Assembly (NCBI RefSeq): GCF_050113635.1
Contig: NZ_JBNJLT010000003.1
Location: 62,001-126,000, forward strand
DNA: 64,000 nucleotides
Direction: 5' to 3'
Source: Marinimicrobium sp050113635
GTDB taxonomy: Bacteria; Pseudomonadota; Gammaproteobacteria; Pseudomonadales; Cellvibrionaceae
Part shown: positions 18,273 through 27,630 of the stretch, piece after piece
Layout of the letters: each line of letters begins with the position of its first letter
Numbering within the stretch: the stretch's first letter is position 1
Notes under the pieces: generated by a model
Told to the model about the DNA's origin: nothing
The model's database searches: none
The model's input: only the letters and a program-made list of their open reading frames with translations
Translations under genes and position numbers: made by a program

Positions 18273-21200
18273 GCCGGTCTTACACCGTCTGGATCTGGAG
18301 ACTGCTGAAAGCATTGAAAATCGCCGTGCTGAGTCTGCTGGCGTTGGTGATTCTGATCCTGGCTCTGGTCAGTGCCATCGTAGCGACTGAGCCGGGCAGC
18401 CGCTGGGCCTTGAATCAGGCCGCGCAACGGCTGCCGCTCACGTTTGAGGGTATGAGTGGCAACCTGATTACCGGTATGGACCTGGATTGGGTGGAATACC
18501 ACTTGGAGGATCAGCACTACCGGGTGGAGGGCCTATCCTTTCGCTGGCAGCCGCTGGCACTGCTGTACAGCGCCGTGTCCGTTCAGTCGTTACGGGCGAC
18601 CGCCGTTGAGTTGCACCTTCCGCCGCCCTCGGATGAGCCAGAGCCGGACACCAACGAGCCGAGGGTATGGCCCAGTCTGGCCTTGCCGATACGCATAGAA
18701 TTGGGGGGCGTAGACCTGCGCGGCATCCGCGTTATCAGGGAGGGTACGGAAACGGCATTGAACCGCGTCAGCGGCACCCTTAGCCTGGGAACTTTCAATC
18801 TGCGTGTCTGGGATCTGACGGTGGTGGCGCCGGCGTTTGAAGTGGAGGTCGACGGTAGAACAGGTTTGCGGTACCCCTACGACTCCAACCTGGCCGTGCG
18901 CTGGCACTACACACTGGAGGATCTCGGCGGCCAGCCCATGACCTTCCGCGGCGACGCTGATATCAACGGCGATCTGACCAGCATCACCGCCAACCACCGA
19001 CTGACGGCGCCAGCCACTCTGACCAGTGACATTCGTTTCTGGCCGAATCTGGATGATGATCAGAATGAGCCACAAGTGTTGTTTGACACCAGTTGGCCTT
19101 CCCAGATTCTGCCACCGGCGCTGTTCCCACAGGACTGGCCGACGGTCGAGACCGGTGGTCGACTGGTGCTCGACGGCTGGATGAGTGACTACCATCTGGA
19201 TGTGTCGATTACCGGTCAGGCCCAGGGTTTTCCCCGCCTTGATGTGACCGGCAAAGGGCGTGGCAGCATGGAAGCGCTGCAACTGGAATCGCTGGCCGTG
19301 CAACTGCCGCGTGGTGCGGTGACGGCCAGTGGCGACGTCGCCTGGGCGCCCGAGCCCCGCTGGGATCTGGCCGTGAATCTGGAAGCGATCAACCCGGCAG
19401 AATTGCCAGTGCCGGCGTTGGCGGGCTGGCCGGGTGACATCGGCGGTGGATTGAAAACCCAGGGTGCCATGGCGGCGCAGGGCCTTCAGGCCAGCGTCAG
19501 TGAGCTGAATATCGCCGGTCACCTGCGTGCCATGGCTTTACTGCTGCGCGGCAACGCGGCCTACGATGCCGATGGGGTCGAGGCCTCTGAGCTTCACCTG
19601 GCGCTCGGAGCGAACCAGTTGCGTCTGGACGGCAACCTGAGCGACCAGCAAATGGCAATCACTGGTGATCTCAAAGCGCCCATATTGTCCCAGCTTGATC
19701 CGCGTCTGGCGGGCTCGCTGGAGGCGGACTTTGCCTTGTCCGGCTCGCCCTCTGAGCCCGAAGGTAGGGTTCGACTGACGGCCAGTGACGCGGCGTTCGA
19801 AGCGTATCAACTGAAACATCTTGCCCTGATGCTGGAACGAACCGGATCGGCGTATCAGGTCAGCCTGGCCTCCCAGGGGCTGGAATTGCCAGGTGTGAAA
19901 ATCAACGAAGCCGGGCTGAGCGGTCAGGGAGACGTTGAAGCCCACCAACTCTCATTCAGTGCCAGCACCGCGACCTGGGGAGAGCTCAGTCTATCGCTGG
20001 CCGGCGGGTATCGAGAGGCCAGCTGGGAGGGCGAGATGACGGCCTTGCGTCTGTCACCGCCGGATCCGTTGGTCTGGGAACTCGAATCCCCCGCCCCCCT
20101 GGTGTTGTCCGCGGAAGAGCTGGTGTTGCGATCATTGTGTCTGAGCCCCTGGGCGCGCTGGCAGCTGCGGGACGGGCAGCGTCCGGACCGGCCCGCTGAT
20201 GGACGTATTTGCCTGGACGGTCAATGGCAACCGCAAGGCGGTGGCAGCGCCGTGGCTCAGATTCAAGGCTTACCGCTGCGCCTGGCGCAGCGTTGGTTGC
20301 AGGATACCGTGACTCTGGAAGGCACATTGGAAGGGCGGCTCGAAGCGCTGTTGCCCGCCCAAGGTGATGCCAATGCTTCACTCCACCTGAGCACCCGCGA
20401 TGGCGCCTTGCGTTACCAGTTTGGCGAAGAGGACGCCGAAGTATTTCAGTGGGAGGCCACCGAGCTGACGGCGAGCTGGCAGGGACAGAACGTCCAGGCC
20501 GATTTGCTCAGCGACTGGGGCGACGTTGGCCGTGTTCAGGCCAACGTGGGCATGGTATTGGACACCCAGTCGTTGAGCGGCGAAATACACGCAGAACTGG
20601 ATTCGCTGCAGCCGGTGGAGGCCCTGGTGCCGCAGGTGCGCGAAGTTGGCGGGGTCCTGAATGCAGACCTGACGCTGGCGGGAACGGTGCCTCAGCCGGA
20701 AGTCAGCGGGCAGGTGACACTGCGTGAGGGCACGGCCAAGCTGCCGGAATTCGGGCTGCACCTGGAGGCGTTGACCTTTGAAGCGCAGGCGCGGCCCGAG
20801 CATGTGGATCTCAGCGCTGCTGTCACCTCAGGGGATGGCACCTTGCAGCTTGAAGGGGCCATCGATAAACCCTGGCAGTTGGACCGGGAGATTCAGGCGA
20901 GCGTGAGCGGTGAAAACTTTCAGGCGCTCAATACCCGCGAGTTGCTGGTGTTGCTCAGTCCGGACTTAAACCTGACGATGACGCCCCAGCGTATTGACCT
21001 GACGGGCAATGCCGTTATCCCCAAAGCCCTGGCCCGCTTCAAAACGTTGCCCGAGTCCGCCACACGAACGTCGGATGACGTCGTGTTGAAAGAATCGGAT
21101 GAGGACGGCACCCTTCGAGGCGCCTCACTCTATATGGATTTAAACCTGTCCCTGGGGGACGATGTTCGTTTCGAGGGTTTCGGCTTGCAGAGCCGCCTGT

Positions 21201-21826
21201 CGGGTGAACTACAGGTGATTCAGAATCCCGAGCGAGGTTTGCTCACCATTGGCGAAGTGGGCGTGGCCGAGGGCCGCTATAAAGCCTATGGGCAGGACCT
21301 GACTATCGAGCGGGGCCGGCTGATTTTTCAGGGGCCCTATGACAATCCCGGCCTCGATATTCGCGCGACCCGAACCGCTGATGAGATAACCGCCGGACTG
21401 GAAATCACGGGCACCCTGCAGCGCCCTCGCAGTCGGGTGTTTTCTACGCCCTCGTTGCCGGACAGTGAGGCGATGGCGATTTTGCTGACGGGCAAACCGT
21501 TATCCCGCTCTTCGTCGGCGGATGCCTCCATGCTGGTCAATGCCATCGGCAGCCTGGGGTTAGAGCGTAGCGGTTTTATCACGGCGGAAATCGCCGATAC
21601 GTTCAGCTTGGATGAGTTCCGCATTCAGGCTGAGGACAATGTGACGGAAAGCTCGCTGTACATCGGGAAATACCTGACGCCAAAGCTCTTTGTACGTTAT
21701 GTCGTTGGGCTGTTCGATCAGACCAACAGCGTCGGGTTGCGTTATGAGCTGACCGAGGAGTTACGGCTGGAGGCTGAATCCGGTTTGCAGCAGAGCGTGG
21801 ATATGATTTATAAATTTGAACGTTGA
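18269..21826 (+). CDS. tamB: TamB, inner-membrane-anchored translocation and assembly protein
   Basis: A 1185-residue protein starting at ATG 18269 inside the ATGA overlap with the tamA stop, which indicates translational coupling. A single N-terminal transmembrane helix (about 12-35, IAVLSLLALVILILALVSA) is followed by a long repetitive beta-rich region typical of the AsmA/TamB bridge-like proteins. The C-terminal DUF490 domain contains GEVGVAEGRYKAYGQDLTIE, PDSEAMAILLTGKPLS and YIGKYLTPKLFVRYVVGLF, which match the family well. It spans the periplasm and docks on TamA. Confidence 0.95.
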   Translation: MSRSYTVWIWRLLKALKIAVLSLLALVILILALVSAIVATEPGSRWALNQAAQRLPLTFEGMSGNLITGMDLDWVEYHLEDQHYRVEGLSFRWQPLALLYSAVSVQSLRATAVELHLPPPSDEPEPDTNEPRVWPSLALPIRIELGGVDLRGIRVIREGTETALNRVSGTLSLGTFNLRVWDLTVVAPAFEVEVDGRTGLRYPYDSNLAVRWHYTLEDLGGQPMTFRGDADINGDLTSITANHRLTAPATLTSDIRFWPNLDDDQNEPQVLFDTSWPSQILPPALFPQDWPTVETGGRLVLDGWMSDYHLDVSITGQAQGFPRLDVTGKGRGSMEALQLESLAVQLPRGAVTASGDVAWAPEPRWDLAVNLEAINPAELPVPALAGWPGDIGGGLKTQGAMAAQGLQASVSELNIAGHLRAMALLLRGNAAYDADGVEASELHLALGANQLRLDGNLSDQQMAITGDLKAPILSQLDPRLAGSLEADFALSGSPSEPEGRVRLTASDAAFEAYQLKHLALMLERTGSAYQVSLASQGLELPGVKINEAGLSGQGDVEAHQLSFSASTATWGELSLSLAGGYREASWEGEMTALRLSPPDPLVWELESPAPLVLSAEELVLRSLCLSPWARWQLRDGQRPDRPADGRICLDGQWQPQGGGSAVAQIQGLPLRLAQRWLQDTVTLEGTLEGRLEALLPAQGDANASLHLSTRDGALRYQFGEEDAEVFQWEATELTASWQGQNVQADLLSDWGDVGRVQANVGMVLDTQSLSGEIHAELDSLQPVEALVPQVREVGGVLNADLTLAGTVPQPEVSGQVTLREGTAKLPEFGLHLEALTFEAQARPEHVDLSAAVTSGDGTLQLEGAIDKPWQLDREIQASVSGENFQALNTRELLVLLSPDLNLTMTPQRIDLTGNAVIPKALARFKTLPESATRTSDDVVLKESDEDGTLRGASLYMDLNLSLGDDVRFEGFGLQSRLSGELQVIQNPERGLLTIGEVGVAEGRYKAYGQDLTIERGRLIFQGPYDNPGLDIRATRTADEITAGLEITGTLQRPRSRVFSTPSLPDSEAMAILLTGKPLSRSSSADASMLVNAIGSLGLERSGFITAEIADTFSLDEFRIQAEDNVTESSLYIGKYLTPKLFVRYVVGLFDQTNSVGLRYELTEELRLEAESGLQQSVDMIYKFER

Positions 21827-21861
21827 ACGTACCCCGTTTTGTTGACCGGTATAACGGAGGT

Positions 21862-24843
21862 TCAGCCGGGTGTTTCTGACGCTCGTCGTAAAAAAGCTTC
21901 CGTTGCCACAGCATCCATCGGCTTACTGATATAAAACCCTTGGATGTCGTGGCAGCCCAGGCGGGCGAGAAATTCCAGTTGTTCTTGCGTCTCCACCCCT
22001 TCGGCAACACAACGCAAGCCCAGGCTGTGTGCCAGCGTAATGATAGTGCTGACAATCACTCGGTCATCATTGTTTCGGGAAATGTCGCGTACAAACGATT
22101 GATCGATTTTCAGTTTGCTGATGCGAAAACGTTTAAGGTAAGCCAGCGACGAGTAGCCCGTCCCAAAGTCGTCAATCGACAGGGTGACGCCCTCGGCGTA
22201 CAAACGGTTAATCATAAGCACAGCGCGTTCCGGGTCATCCATGGTAATGCTCTCCGTCAGTTCCAGTTCCAGATATTCCGGCGGCAGCCCGGACTCGTGC
22301 AAAATCCTTAAGATGACTTCAACCAGGTTGGGTCGCTGGAACTGTGCCGCAGACAGGTTGACGGCTAGTTTCGGAGGCGCGATCCCGCTGTTGATCCAAT
22401 GTCGCAATTGCTTGGTCGCCTCGCGGAGTACCCATTCGCCCAGGTTGATAATGAGGCCGCTGCTTTCCGCAATGGGTATAAACTCACAGGGGGAAACCGG
22501 GCCGAGCTCCGGATGATTCCAGCGCAGTAGCACTTCCAGTCCCACGACGTTGCCGTTGAGTAATTCCTTCTGGGGCTGGTAGTGCAATACCAGTTCGTTT
22601 TGTTCAATGGCACGGCGTAAAGCGTTCTCCACCTGCATGATGCGCATGTAGTGGCCTTGCAGTTCGGGCGTAAAAAAGCTGTAGGTGTTACGGCCCTTTT
22701 TCTTGGCGCGATACATGGCGATATCGGCATTGGTGTAAAGCTCACTCAATGTCTCGCCGTCCGAGGGATGCAAGGCAATTCCCACGGAACTGGTAATCGC
22801 CAGCTCGTAATTGTTGATATTGAACGGTTGATTTAACAGCGATAAAAGCTTTTGTGCAGTGTGCGCCGCGCCGTTGGCATCGGTGGCTGGCAACAGAATA
22901 ACGAACTCATCGCCGCCGGGGCGTGCAAAGGTGTCCTCTTCGCGTATGAGTGGTTGAATGCGTTGCGCAAACGCCTGTAACAGTTGGTCCCCGATCTTGT
23001 GGCCCAGTGAGTCATTGATGTTCTTGAAGTTATCCAAATCAAGAAACAGGAGTGCGAGATTGTCGTGACTGCGATTGGCCAGCTTGAGTGCGAGAGCGGC
23101 GCGCTCTTCCAGCAGCGAACGATTGGGAAGGCCCGTTAACGGGTCGTAATAAGCCAGTCGGTGAATTTCGGCCTGATCTTCTTTGAGCTGGCTGATATCG
23201 CTGACAGTACCAATATAATGCGTCAGCGTTCCCTCAGCATCCCGAACCTCACAGATAGCTAACCATTGGGGATAAATTTCACCGTCTTTGCGGCGATTCC
23301 AGACCTCGCCCTGCCAGGCGCCTTGTTCCCGCAGATCCAGCCACATCTGATGGTAAAAGTGGCTGTCGTGGCGACCGGATGCCAGCCAATGAGGGGTTTT
23401 ACCCAGTACCTCTTCCTCGCTGTACCCGGTAATACGAGTAAAGGCATTGTTAACCATGACAATGTTTTGTGAGGCGTCGGTGACCAATATGCCCTCGCTG
23501 CTTTGTTCAAATACCTGAGCGGCCAGCGCGAGCTGCTCCCGGTCTTCAACCTGCTGGGTGATATCGATATGGGTGCCTACCATGACGCCTTTGGGGGTGC
23601 CTTCCGCATCGTGCAGTAACTGACCCCGAGAGAGTATCCATACCCAATATCCGTCGCTGTGCCACATTCGATAGCGGTTCTCGTACATACCCTCGCCACC
23701 CCCGCTGAGATAGCGGTGTAAGCACCCAATCGCATCCTCTTGATCACCGGGATGAATCAGATCCAGCCAAACGTGGTCCAGGTTGGGGGTGCCGTCCATC
23801 GGGTAATCACTGAGGTGACGGCCGAGCATGGAAAAATACTCGGGACTGCACTGCACGAATTTTTTCTGGTGGAAAAGCTCCCAGGCGCCGGTATTAGACG
23901 CGGCGATCAAGGAGCGATAACGTTCCAGGCTGGTCGTGACTTCCTGGGTGCGCTCGGCCACCTCGCGCTCCAGATTCTCTTTGTGCCAGCGGAGGACGAC
24001 CAACAGGCGAGCCAGATAGGCGAGCAATAAGGCGACGGCCAGTGCCAGAGCAATACTGGATACTTGTCGAGCGGGGGAAACCCAGCCACTCTTCGGCGCT
24101 GCGATCAGTGCCCAGGTGTTTCCCGGCAGATTAATCGGTTGGACGACGGGTTGTCCAAGCGTCGCTTTTGTATTGCCGGCGATCCACACCGGCTCACTGA
24201 CACTGGGGGGCGTGCGCCACAATTGATAATGAAAACCTCGATCGTCCAGTTCGTACAGCCGACTGGTTTCCAGAATGTTGTCCAGAAGAATAGTAACGTT
24301 GGTGAAACCCCAAAACGTCTCTTCATTGAACACGGGGTAGCGTCCCACAATACCCTCCTGACCCTGGACCAGGCGATAGGGTCCGGCCACCGTCAGTGCG
24401 CGGTTGAGAAGAGCCTGTCGAGCCTCCGGCCCTTGTGTCTGATCCTCAAACTGGTTGAATCCCAGCACCGACGCATTTTTCTCAAGCGGATAAACATGGC
24501 GAACCACGCCATTCGGAGAGAGTGAAAGCGAGTACAGCTCGGGATAAAAGTGCGACAACTGGCTCGCCACTCGCTCGAAGTTGGCGCTCACATTGTCGGA
24601 AAGGTAAACGAAGCTGGCCAACGCGTAAGTGGGTGATAACGAATGCCCCAGCTGTGCTTCCAGCAGGTGAACGTGACTGATAGTCTGGGAGGCCAGTTCC
24701 AGTTGGTGCGTGCGGACGTAACTTGAACGCTCGGCCAGAACCATCAACAGGGCCAGGCTAAAGCTGACAGCGAAAGTCAGCAACGTCGCTTTGCGCGCTA
24801 GCGTACGATGCTTAGGTACAAGTGGACGGGCGGATATTGTCAT
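21862..24843 (-). CDS. Membrane-bound CHASE-PAS-PAS-GGDEF-EAL cyclic-di-GMP protein
   Basis: A 993-residue protein from ATG 24843; a TTG seven codons earlier is possible. Two transmembrane helices (about 18-36 and 255-280) flank a periplasmic CHASE-type sensor. Two PAS domains follow (LIAASNTGAWELF; FEQSSEGILVTDASQNIV, each with a PAC segment). The GGDEF domain has an intact active-site motif (RPGGDEFVILL, near residue 641). The EAL domain shows EVL in place of EAL (GLEVLLRWNHP, near 771), a variant seen in active phosphodiesterases, plus LELELTES, DDFGTGYSSL and KIDQSFVRDI. It may both make and break c-di-GMP; the net activity cannot be read from sequence. It is convergent with tamB. Confidence 0.93.
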   Translation of the reverse strand: MTISARPLVPKHRTLARKATLLTFAVSFSLALLMVLAERSSYVRTHQLELASQTISHVHLLEAQLGHSLSPTYALASFVYLSDNVSANFERVASQLSHFYPELYSLSLSPNGVVRHVYPLEKNASVLGFNQFEDQTQGPEARQALLNRALTVAGPYRLVQGQEGIVGRYPVFNEETFWGFTNVTILLDNILETSRLYELDDRGFHYQLWRTPPSVSEPVWIAGNTKATLGQPVVQPINLPGNTWALIAAPKSGWVSPARQVSSIALALAVALLLAYLARLLVVLRWHKENLEREVAERTQEVTTSLERYRSLIAASNTGAWELFHQKKFVQCSPEYFSMLGRHLSDYPMDGTPNLDHVWLDLIHPGDQEDAIGCLHRYLSGGGEGMYENRYRMWHSDGYWVWILSRGQLLHDAEGTPKGVMVGTHIDITQQVEDREQLALAAQVFEQSSEGILVTDASQNIVMVNNAFTRITGYSEEEVLGKTPHWLASGRHDSHFYHQMWLDLREQGAWQGEVWNRRKDGEIYPQWLAICEVRDAEGTLTHYIGTVSDISQLKEDQAEIHRLAYYDPLTGLPNRSLLEERAALALKLANRSHDNLALLFLDLDNFKNINDSLGHKIGDQLLQAFAQRIQPLIREEDTFARPGGDEFVILLPATDANGAAHTAQKLLSLLNQPFNINNYELAITSSVGIALHPSDGETLSELYTNADIAMYRAKKKGRNTYSFFTPELQGHYMRIMQVENALRRAIEQNELVLHYQPQKELLNGNVVGLEVLLRWNHPELGPVSPCEFIPIAESSGLIINLGEWVLREATKQLRHWINSGIAPPKLAVNLSAAQFQRPNLVEVILRILHESGLPPEYLELELTESITMDDPERAVLMINRLYAEGVTLSIDDFGTGYSSLAYLKRFRISKLKIDQSFVRDISRNNDDRVIVSTIITLAHSLGLRCVAEGVETQEQLEFLARLGCHDIQGFYISKPMDAVATEAFLRRASETPG

Positions 24844-24970
24844 CACACAATTGGTCGAGTGCAACCCCTACTGGACTATTGAATCGCGCAGGAATGTAGA
24901 CAGTATAGGGACCCTGCCGCGCATAAGGTAATGTGTTATTCGTCATTCAGATTGACTTGGAGTTTATACC

Positions 24971-25804
24971 ATGACGCTTTCCCAGAGCCACACTGGCTTG
25001 GTCGATATTGGTGTGAATCTGACCAGCGGTCGTTTTCGCCCGGATTTGTCATCGGTCTTGCAGCGCGCCGACCGGGCGGGTGTCTCAGAGATGATTATCA
25101 CCGGGACGTCTGTTCAGGCGTCTCGCGAAGCTCAGGTCATGGCCGCTTCCCGGCAAGGACTGTATGCCACGGCGGGTGTTCATCCGCATGAGGCTCGCCA
25201 CTGGGATACAACGGCTGAAACGGTGCTTCGTGCGCTGGCGAACGAGGCCGAAGTAGTCGCGCTCGGTGAGTGTGGGCTGGATTTCAATCGCAACTTTTCG
25301 TCGCCCGACGATCAAAAGACGTGTTTTGAAGCGCAGCTTGCGCTGGCGGCCGAGCTGAGCCTGCCGGTGTTTTTGCATCAGCGGGATGCCCATGAGTCAT
25401 TTATGCCGTTGTTGCGGGCCTATCGGGCGCATTTACCGGGCGCTGTCGTGCACTGCTTTACCGGCACGGCGGAAGAACTGGAGGATTATTTGTCGCTGGA
25501 CTGTCATATTGGTGTGACGGGCTGGATCTGTGATGCACGGCGGGGGGAGGTACTTCGTGAGTCGGTGAAGCACATTCCCGCTGAGCGCCTCATGGTGGAA
25601 ACGGATGCGCCCTACCTGACGCCCCAGACGTTGCCAGAAAAACCGACTGGCAATCGCAACGAACCGGCGTTTTTGCCCTATGTAGTGGAGCAAATTGCCC
25701 GGTGTCGCAATGAAGCGCCAGAGGCCGTGGCGGCGTACACCACTCGCACGGCACGGGCATTTTTCAATCTTCCTCTCATTGAGTGCCTTAGCACCCGCCA
25801 GTAA
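24971..25804 (+). CDS. tatD: TatD family metal-dependent DNase
   Basis: A 277-residue protein with GGAG about nine bases before the ATG. It follows E. coli TatD closely: DIGVNLTSGRF at the start, then AGVHPHEA, ALGECGLDFNRNFS, LPVFLHQRDAHESFM, AVVHCFTGT, GVTGWICDARRG and VETDAPYLTP. These carry the metal-binding His and Asp residues of the TIM-barrel amidohydrolase fold. TatD is a cytosolic 3'-5' exonuclease acting on single-stranded DNA and RNA. The stop codon adjoins the terminator hairpin that serves the convergent GH28 gene. Confidence 0.94.
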   Translation: MTLSQSHTGLVDIGVNLTSGRFRPDLSSVLQRADRAGVSEMIITGTSVQASREAQVMAASRQGLYATAGVHPHEARHWDTTAETVLRALANEAEVVALGECGLDFNRNFSSPDDQKTCFEAQLALAAELSLPVFLHQRDAHESFMPLLRAYRAHLPGAVVHCFTGTAEELEDYLSLDCHIGVTGWICDARRGEVLRESVKHIPAERLMVETDAPYLTPQTLPEKPTGNRNEPAFLPYVVEQIARCRNEAPEAVAAYTTRTARAFFNLPLIECLSTRQ

Positions 25805-25835
25805 AAACGCCGCTGGCCAGAAGCTCAGCGGCGTT
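25801..25835 (-). terminator. Rho-independent terminator of the GH28 gene
   Basis: A perfect 10-bp stem, AACGCCGCTG (25806-25815) with CAGCGGCGTT (25826-25835), has a 10-base loop. On the minus strand the stem is followed by T residues (five including two in the stem). The plus strand has no U-tract, so it serves mainly the GH28 gene; the tatD stop lies at its edge. Confidence 0.8.
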
Positions 25836-25863
25836 GCAATGGGCCCATTGCCTGGCGGTGTTG

Positions 25864-27477
25864 CTACCAGGCTTGTGGTGCCAACTCCGGGTTGATGACG
25901 CCGGAGGAAACGCCAGTGCCCAGTTGAACATCCTCACGAGTGACGCCACCATTCAGGAAAATGGCACCGGTGTAGCGGCCTTCCAGTCGCAGTGGGCCAC
26001 CGCTGACATTGTCCGTCAGGGTGACATTGTTCAGATGAACCTCATAGCCATCGTCGATGGTCATGGCCAGCGAGTCGGACTCAATCGACACGTCGTTCAT
26101 CACCAGATTCTTCACGCGCACCAGCCGTGCGCCCATTTCGGCATTCTTGATGGTGATATTGCTCAGGGTAATATCCTCCACCCATTTCTCGGGCAGACCG
26201 ATCAACGATATGGCGGTGGGTACCCCATCGATATTGACGTTGCTGATCTGGATGTTGCGCGCGGTGGGGGCGACGCCCATGGCCTGCGGGCCAGTGTAGA
26301 AGCTGTTGAAGTTGATCGCCTCGTAAGTGATGTTTTTCATTTCGACATCGCGCACATAGATATTTTCGATCACATTGCCGCGGCCGCGCTCGGTTTTGAA
26401 ACGAATGCCCCGGTCACTGCCATCAAAGTACGCATCGTGTACATAAATGTTGCGAAGGCCACCAGAGGTTTCACTCCCGAATACCACACCGCCGCTGCCA
26501 GTGCGCACATTTTTTGCCTCGAAGTGGCGGACAATCACATTCTCGGTGGGAATGTCGATTTCCAGTGCTTCTTCATTGAGGCCGGATTTGAGCACTACCG
26601 CATCGTCACCGGTTTGGAAATGATTGTATTCAATCAATACATTTTGGGAGGAGTCCACGACGACACCATCGCCATTCGGTGCCCGCAGGCTGTTAATGTC
26701 GACATCGCGCACGATGATGTTCTGGCTGTAGATCAAATGCACGTTCCACATGGGAGAGTCCAGCAGGTGAATGCCTTCCACCAGAATATCTTCGGATTTC
26801 CAGAACACAATAAAGCTCGGGCGCATCCCTTCCTGTTCAGCCCCTTTGCCGAAGTGACGGCGGGACAGCGGCACCTGCGTGGCGATGGCGCGCGGCGGGG
26901 GGCCGTACTCCTCGAACCACTCCCACCAGTGATCGCCCTGGGCGTTGAGCAGGCCTTTGCCGGTAATGGCGACGTTCTTTACATGAGAGGCGTAAATCAT
27001 GGGCGCGTAGTTGTAAGCTTCCACGCCCTCATGGCGTTGTGGGACGACCGGCAGAAAATCGTCCTTGTCCGTGCTAAACAGCACCTCGGCGCCTTCGGCG
27101 ATGTGCAGGTTGATATTGCTTTGCAAATGAATGGAGCCGCTGAGCCACTTGCCGCTGGGAATCAAGACCCGTCCGCCGCCGGCAGAGTGGGCGGCGTCGA
27201 TAGCACGGTGGACGGCGTCAGTAATCAGGATCGCACCCTCCTGATCCTCGCCCTGCATTTCAATGGCGCCGTAGTCACGGATATTGAACGTGCGGTCCGG
27301 AAAGCTCGGGCGCTGTAACTGTGGCATCTCGAAAGGCGCATCCTGTGGGGCGATCTCCTGAGGGACCTCCCCCATTTGCGCCGCAGCTGGCAGGGTGGTG
27401 GCCAGCAAACTGGCCATCAGCAATACCTGAACGCGCCCCATCGCGCGTCGCACCCGCTGAGGTGTTGACGAAATCAT
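25864..27477 (-). CDS. GH28 family pectin-degrading enzyme (polygalacturonase-like, secreted)
   Basis: A 537-residue precursor with GGGAG seven bases upstream and a signal peptide ending at about residue 34 (LPAAAQMGE). A right-handed parallel beta-helix of the GH28 type follows. The active-site motifs are present in altered form: PNGDGVVVDSS for NTDG, TGDDAVVLKSG for GDD, RTGSGGVVFGSETSGG for the GHG element, and RGIRFKT for RIK. The aspartates are kept, but the usual histidine of GHG reads serine. It probably attacks pectin or a related polyuronide in an exo or rhamnogalacturonan mode; the exact substrate is open. It stands alone, convergent with tatD. Confidence 0.86.
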   Translation of the reverse strand: MISSTPQRVRRAMGRVQVLLMASLLATTLPAAAQMGEVPQEIAPQDAPFEMPQLQRPSFPDRTFNIRDYGAIEMQGEDQEGAILITDAVHRAIDAAHSAGGGRVLIPSGKWLSGSIHLQSNINLHIAEGAEVLFSTDKDDFLPVVPQRHEGVEAYNYAPMIYASHVKNVAITGKGLLNAQGDHWWEWFEEYGPPPRAIATQVPLSRRHFGKGAEQEGMRPSFIVFWKSEDILVEGIHLLDSPMWNVHLIYSQNIIVRDVDINSLRAPNGDGVVVDSSQNVLIEYNHFQTGDDAVVLKSGLNEEALEIDIPTENVIVRHFEAKNVRTGSGGVVFGSETSGGLRNIYVHDAYFDGSDRGIRFKTERGRGNVIENIYVRDVEMKNITYEAINFNSFYTGPQAMGVAPTARNIQISNVNIDGVPTAISLIGLPEKWVEDITLSNITIKNAEMGARLVRVKNLVMNDVSIESDSLAMTIDDGYEVHLNNVTLTDNVSGGPLRLEGRYTGAIFLNGGVTREDVQLGTGVSSGVINPELAPQAW

Positions 27478-27630
27478 AATAAGCTCCCAGTGAAACCGTG
27501 AGGTTTTCAGTATTTTATCAGTATAAAGTAAAGATCACCCGTGGGCTCTCACCACCCAGCGGGGCTTCCGATAGTAGCATTTTCCTTCACGGATCGGTTC
27601 AAGGGTGCCTCTTCCCGTGGTTAAGTTTTG

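Noticed and set aside
25834..27318. A 494-codon open frame on the plus strand opposite the GH28 gene
   Set aside because: It is antisense to a gene with clear family motifs, has no family match or ribosome-binding site, and arises from the GC-rich codon use of the other strand.
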